NCBI RefSeq assembly: GCF_015910535.1
Contig: NZ_JACBJG010000009.1
Span: 124,001 to 188,000, forward strand
Direction of reading: 5' to 3'
DNA from: Saccharomonospora sp. NB11
Lineage (GTDB): Bacteria > Actinomycetota > Actinomycetes > Mycobacteriales > Pseudonocardiaceae
Length of the DNA stretch: 64,000 bases
The translations under genes were made by a program, and so were the position numbers. Under the pieces are notes generated by a model. The model was not told the DNA's origin. It made no database searches and was given only the letters and a program-made list of their open reading frames with translations. Position 1 is the stretch's first letter; each line of letters begins with the position of its first letter. Of this stretch, positions 61,129 through 64,000 are shown piece by piece.

Positions 61129-62891
61129 GGCCGGTGGGTCTCCCGCCAGCGGTTGGTCATCGGCAACCTGCGGTCGCGACCGAACGCCTTGAAGGTGATC
61201 TTCGTGCCGGGCGGGTACTGCCTGCGCTTGTACTCGGCGCGGTCGACCATGCGCACGACCTGGTCGACGACCTCGGCGTCGAAGCCCGCCGCGAGCAGGT
61301 CGGCGAAGCCGCGGTCGCCCTCGACGTAGTCGTCGAGGATGTCGTCGAGCAGCGCGTAGTCGGGCAGCGAGTCGGTGTCGAGCTGGCCGGGGCGCAACTC
61401 GGCCGACGGGGGTTTGGTGATCGAGTTCGGCGGGATCGGCGGCGTCTCGCCCCGCTTCTCCGCCTCCGCGTTGCGCCAGCGCGCGAGTTCCCACACGTGG
61501 GTCTTGAAGACGTCCTTGATGGGTGCGAACCCGCCCACGGCGTCGCCGTAGATGGTGGAGTACCCGACGGCCAACTCGGTCTTGTTGCCGGTGGCCAGCA
61601 CCAGGTGGCCCTCCAGGTTGGACAGCGCCATCAGCAGCATGCCGCGCGCCCTCGCCTGGATGTTCTCCTCCGCCAACCCGCTCAGGCCGAGCTGGTCGAC
61701 GTAGGTGGCGACCATGTCCTCCACCGGCTCGACCCGGAAGTGGCAGCCGAGCCGCTCGGCCAGGTCGGCCGCGTCGGAGCGGGAGTGGTCGGACGAGTAC
61801 CGCGACGGCATCGACACGCCGTACACGGCGTCGGCGCCGAGGGCGTCGGCCGCCAACGCGGCGGTCACCGCCGAGTCGATCCCGCCCGAGAGCCCGAGCA
61901 GCACCGACCGGAAACCGTTCTTGCGCACGTAGTCGCGCAGGCCCACCACGAGCGCCGACCACACCTCCGCCTCACCGGACAGGGGCTCGGCCACCCTCGG
62001 CCGGTGCGTCACCGGGTAGCGCTCCAGCGGGGCCTCCGACAGCACTCGACGCCGCACCACGAACCCTTCGACCCGGTCGCGCAGGACCTCCGAGCCGTTC
62101 GTGACGGTGGGGAGATCCCGGTCGGGCAGGTCGAGGTCGATCACCAACAGGTGCTCGGTGAACTGCGGAGCCCGGGCGAGCAACGTCCCGTCCGCCGCCA
62201 CCACGATCGAGTCGCCGTCGAACACGAGGTCGTCCTGGCCGCCGACCTGGTTGGTGTAGACGATCGGGGCCTTCGCCTCGGCGGCCCGCCGGGCCACCAG
62301 CGGCAACCGCACGTCGTCCTTGTCGCGCTCGTAGGGGGAGGCGTTGGGGGAGAGCACGAGGTCGACTCCCAGCGCGCCCAGCGCCGTGATCGGACCGCCC
62401 TCCTGCCACAGGTCCTCGCACACCACCATGCCGAGGTCGACGCCGTGCAGCCGCAGCACGGTGAGTTCGTCGCCCGGCTTGAAGTTCCGGCGTTCGTCGA
62501 AAACGCCGTAGTTCGGCAGGTGGTGCTTGAACTGGGTGGCCACCACCTCGCCCCGGTACAGCGCGGCGACCGCGTTGCGGGGCCCGACGTCATCGGCGTC
62601 GAGGTAGCCCACCACGACGAGCAGCTCACCGCACTCGGCATCCACCAGCGCGCGGGCGAGCGTGTGGACGGCCTCGCGTGCCGCGTCGGCGAACGCGCGG
62701 CGGAGCGCGAGGTCCTCGACGGGGTAGCCGGTCAGCGTCATCTCGGGGAACACCACGACGTGGGCCCCCTCCGCCGCGGCCGACCGGGTGTGTTCGACGA
62801 CCAGGTCGGAGTTGCCGGAGAGGTCTCCGACGCACGTGTTCACCTGGGCCGAGGCGATCCGAAGTTGACGCATGCGCTCATTCTCGCTCAC
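61125..62891 (-). CDS. nadE: glutamine-dependent NAD+ synthetase
   Basis: A 588-residue two-domain enzyme that amidates NaAD to NAD. The N-terminal nitrilase-type glutaminase has the Glu50-Lys122-Cys158 triad (FPEMTLTGYP, FKHHLPNYGVFDERRNF, VVCEDLW). The C-terminal synthetase has the PP-loop LGLSGGIDSAVTAAL, and later ATGNKTELAVGYSTIYGDAVGG and KTHVWELARW. The length is that of the bacterial 560-600 residue branch. Four bp separate it from the upstream secA2 stop. Confidence 0.94.
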   Translation of the reverse strand: MSENERMRQLRIASAQVNTCVGDLSGNSDLVVEHTRSAAAEGAHVVVFPEMTLTGYPVEDLALRRAFADAAREAVHTLARALVDAECGELLVVVGYLDADDVGPRNAVAALYRGEVVATQFKHHLPNYGVFDERRNFKPGDELTVLRLHGVDLGMVVCEDLWQEGGPITALGALGVDLVLSPNASPYERDKDDVRLPLVARRAAEAKAPIVYTNQVGGQDDLVFDGDSIVVAADGTLLARAPQFTEHLLVIDLDLPDRDLPTVTNGSEVLRDRVEGFVVRRRVLSEAPLERYPVTHRPRVAEPLSGEAEVWSALVVGLRDYVRKNGFRSVLLGLSGGIDSAVTAALAADALGADAVYGVSMPSRYSSDHSRSDAADLAERLGCHFRVEPVEDMVATYVDQLGLSGLAEENIQARARGMLLMALSNLEGHLVLATGNKTELAVGYSTIYGDAVGGFAPIKDVFKTHVWELARWRNAEAEKRGETPPIPPNSITKPPSAELRPGQLDTDSLPDYALLDDILDDYVEGDRGFADLLAAGFDAEVVDQVVRMVDRAEYKRRQYPPGTKITFKAFGRDRRLPMTNRWRETHRP

Positions 62892-62895
62892 GTGG

Positions 62896-64000
62896 TCAGG
62901 CCCGCTTCTTCCGAAGCATGCTTCGTACCTTCTTGAGTGCCTGTTCGGCGTCGGAATCGAACGGGTTGTCCTGCACCAGGTAGGTCCACGTCGAGGTGGG
63001 CCTCCGGACTCCGGCCTTCGCGAGATCGAGCCCGCCGGTGGTGATCTCGGCCTCCAGCAGCGTCTTGGCCGACCGGGTGCGGAGGTCGTCGCGGATCCGC
63101 CGGAAGGCGGGGACGGCCGTGCGGTGGAACTCGTCCAGCGGAGCCTCCTTCGCCAGCGCCCGCAGGTGGATCGTCTCGCGCACCTCGGTGAGGAAGGCCA
63201 GGTGGTCGGTCCAGAGCTGGTCGAGGTGGAACAGCACGATCTGCCGACACACGCGTTCCAGCGTCTCGGGCTCCAGCTTCTCGGCGAGCTCGCCGTAGCG
63301 GTCGGGCTCCTCCTCCTTCAGCAGCGCACTGGCCGTGTCACCGCGCAACACCTCGTCGCGGTAGCGCAGCAGTTCGGCCCGCTGGTGCTCGATGAGCCGC
63401 GTGTATCGCCACGTGTTGCGGTGGATCTCCAGGTCGACGCCCTCCGCGACCCGCTGGGCGTGGTTGAGCTGTCGGTGTGCGGCGACGTCGGTGATCTCGC
63501 CCGTCTCGTCGTCGGCGGGGATGCCCTCCGGGACGTCCGGGGCGTGGGCGAGTACGAGTTCGTCGCCGAGGCTGGCGAAGAACACCGAGCTGCCCGGGTC
63601 GCCCTGCCGTCCTGCGCGGCCCCGCAACTGGTCGTCGAGGCGGCTGCTCGGGTAGCGGGCGGTACCGATGACGTGGAGGCCGCCGAGTTCCGCGACGCGC
63701 TCGGCGTCCGCGCCGTCGGCGCCGCCGAGCCGGATGTCGGTGCCCCGGCCCGCCATCTGCGTCGACACCGTGATGGCCCCGTACGCGCCGGCCTGGGCGA
63801 TCACGGCCGCTTCCTCCGCGTCGTTGCGTGCGTTGAGCACCACGCACGACAGCCCGGCCTTGCGCAGCTTCTCCGCGAGTTCCTCCGACTCCGCGACGTC
63901 CTGGGTGCCGACGAGGATCGGCCTGCCGGTCTCGTGCACCTCGCGGATCTCCTCCACGATGGCGCGGAGCTTGCGCGTCGGCGTGGTGAACACGCGGTGC
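62896..64000 (-). CDS. secA2: accessory secretion ATPase SecA2, C-terminal part
   Basis: The 3' part of a SecA gene; the 5' end lies beyond base 64000. Visible are the NBD2 region (RPILVGTQDVAESEELAEKL, VLNARNDAEEAAVIAQAG), TVSTQMAGRGTDIRLGG, DDQLRGRAGRQGDPGSSVFF and the helical scaffold (LVLFHLDQLWTDHLAFLTEV with small variation). It ends without the linker and zinc-binding tail of SecA1, and GTARYPSSRLDDQLRGR is SecA2-like. In mycobacteria SecA2 exports a limited set of proteins. It runs directly into nadE. Confidence 0.9.
   Translation of the reverse strand, partial: HRVFTTPTRKLRAIVEEIREVHETGRPILVGTQDVAESEELAEKLRKAGLSCVVLNARNDAEEAAVIAQAGAYGAITVSTQMAGRGTDIRLGGADGADAERVAELGGLHVIGTARYPSSRLDDQLRGRAGRQGDPGSSVFFASLGDELVLAHAPDVPEGIPADDETGEITDVAAHRQLNHAQRVAEGVDLEIHRNTWRYTRLIEHQRAELLRYRDEVLRGDTASALLKEEEPDRYGELAEKLEPETLERVCRQIVLFHLDQLWTDHLAFLTEVRETIHLRALAKEAPLDEFHRTAVPAFRRIRDDLRTRSAKTLLEAEITTGGLDLAKAGVRRPTSTWTYLVQDNPFDSDAEQALKKVRSMLRKKRA

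Overview
The window is high-GC actinobacterial chromosome. GTG starts are common, genes often overlap by 4 bp (GTGA/ATGA), and the gene content (AdnAB, MoeZ, a TIGR02569-type protein, DUF3107, a cvn conservon, SecA2) points to Pseudonocardiales, probably near Saccharomonospora/Amycolatopsis. The genus is an inference. I see no tRNA, insertion sequence, integrase, phage gene or CRISPR array.

Region 1 (about 1-31 kb) follows, from memory of the gene order, the conserved Mycobacterium tuberculosis block Rv3212-Rv3199c: beta-propeller protein, RhlE-type helicase, ferritin-like protein, DUF3107 protein, TetR regulator, DUF3152 metalloprotease-like protein, MoeZ, TIGR02569 protein, an alkyltransferase-like protein, the AdnA/AdnB helicase-nuclease, an RCK potassium channel and NudC. 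Local additions include an AurF-type di-iron oxygenase with its TetR regulator and several alpha/beta hydrolases. An accessory insert (13.7-17.2 kb) holds a DUF3224/winged-helix fusion, a gutted WYL regulator whose HTH is now in frame with uroporphyrinogen-III synthase, and an iron-box-controlled siderophore-interacting protein. 21-bp tandem repeats lie on both sides of this insert.

Region 2 (25-45 kb) is housekeeping and regulation: a two-subunit M16 peptidase followed by nudC and cobD, SURF1, a fructosamine kinase-like protein, a low-molecular-weight phosphatase, the complete cvnABCD conservon, a NIF3 protein, MarR and IclR regulators, a zinc-ribbon coiled-coil protein coupled to a two-domain RNase H/phosphatase, and the RNase P RNA gene rnpB.

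Region 3 (45.4-54.2 kb) is one tight same-strand cluster encoding what looks like the trans-envelope part of a Gram-positive (Tcp-like) type IV secretion/conjugation channel: a small membrane protein, a TcpE-like protein, a VirB4-like ATPase, a VirB6-like polytopic protein, a TcpC/VirB8-like protein and a two-domain wall hydrolase. No relaxase, FtsK-type coupling protein, integrase or att site lies in the window. It is the best candidate here for an under-described system.

Region 4 (54.2-64 kb) is metabolic: a small SPOR-like protein, an RNB exonuclease operon with a DUF4326 protein and a cytosolic metal-receptor-fold protein, prolyl iminopeptidase, PanB, DUF998 and DinB proteins, an active O6-alkylguanine methyltransferase coupled to glutamine-dependent NAD synthetase, and the 3' part of secA2, which runs off the end.
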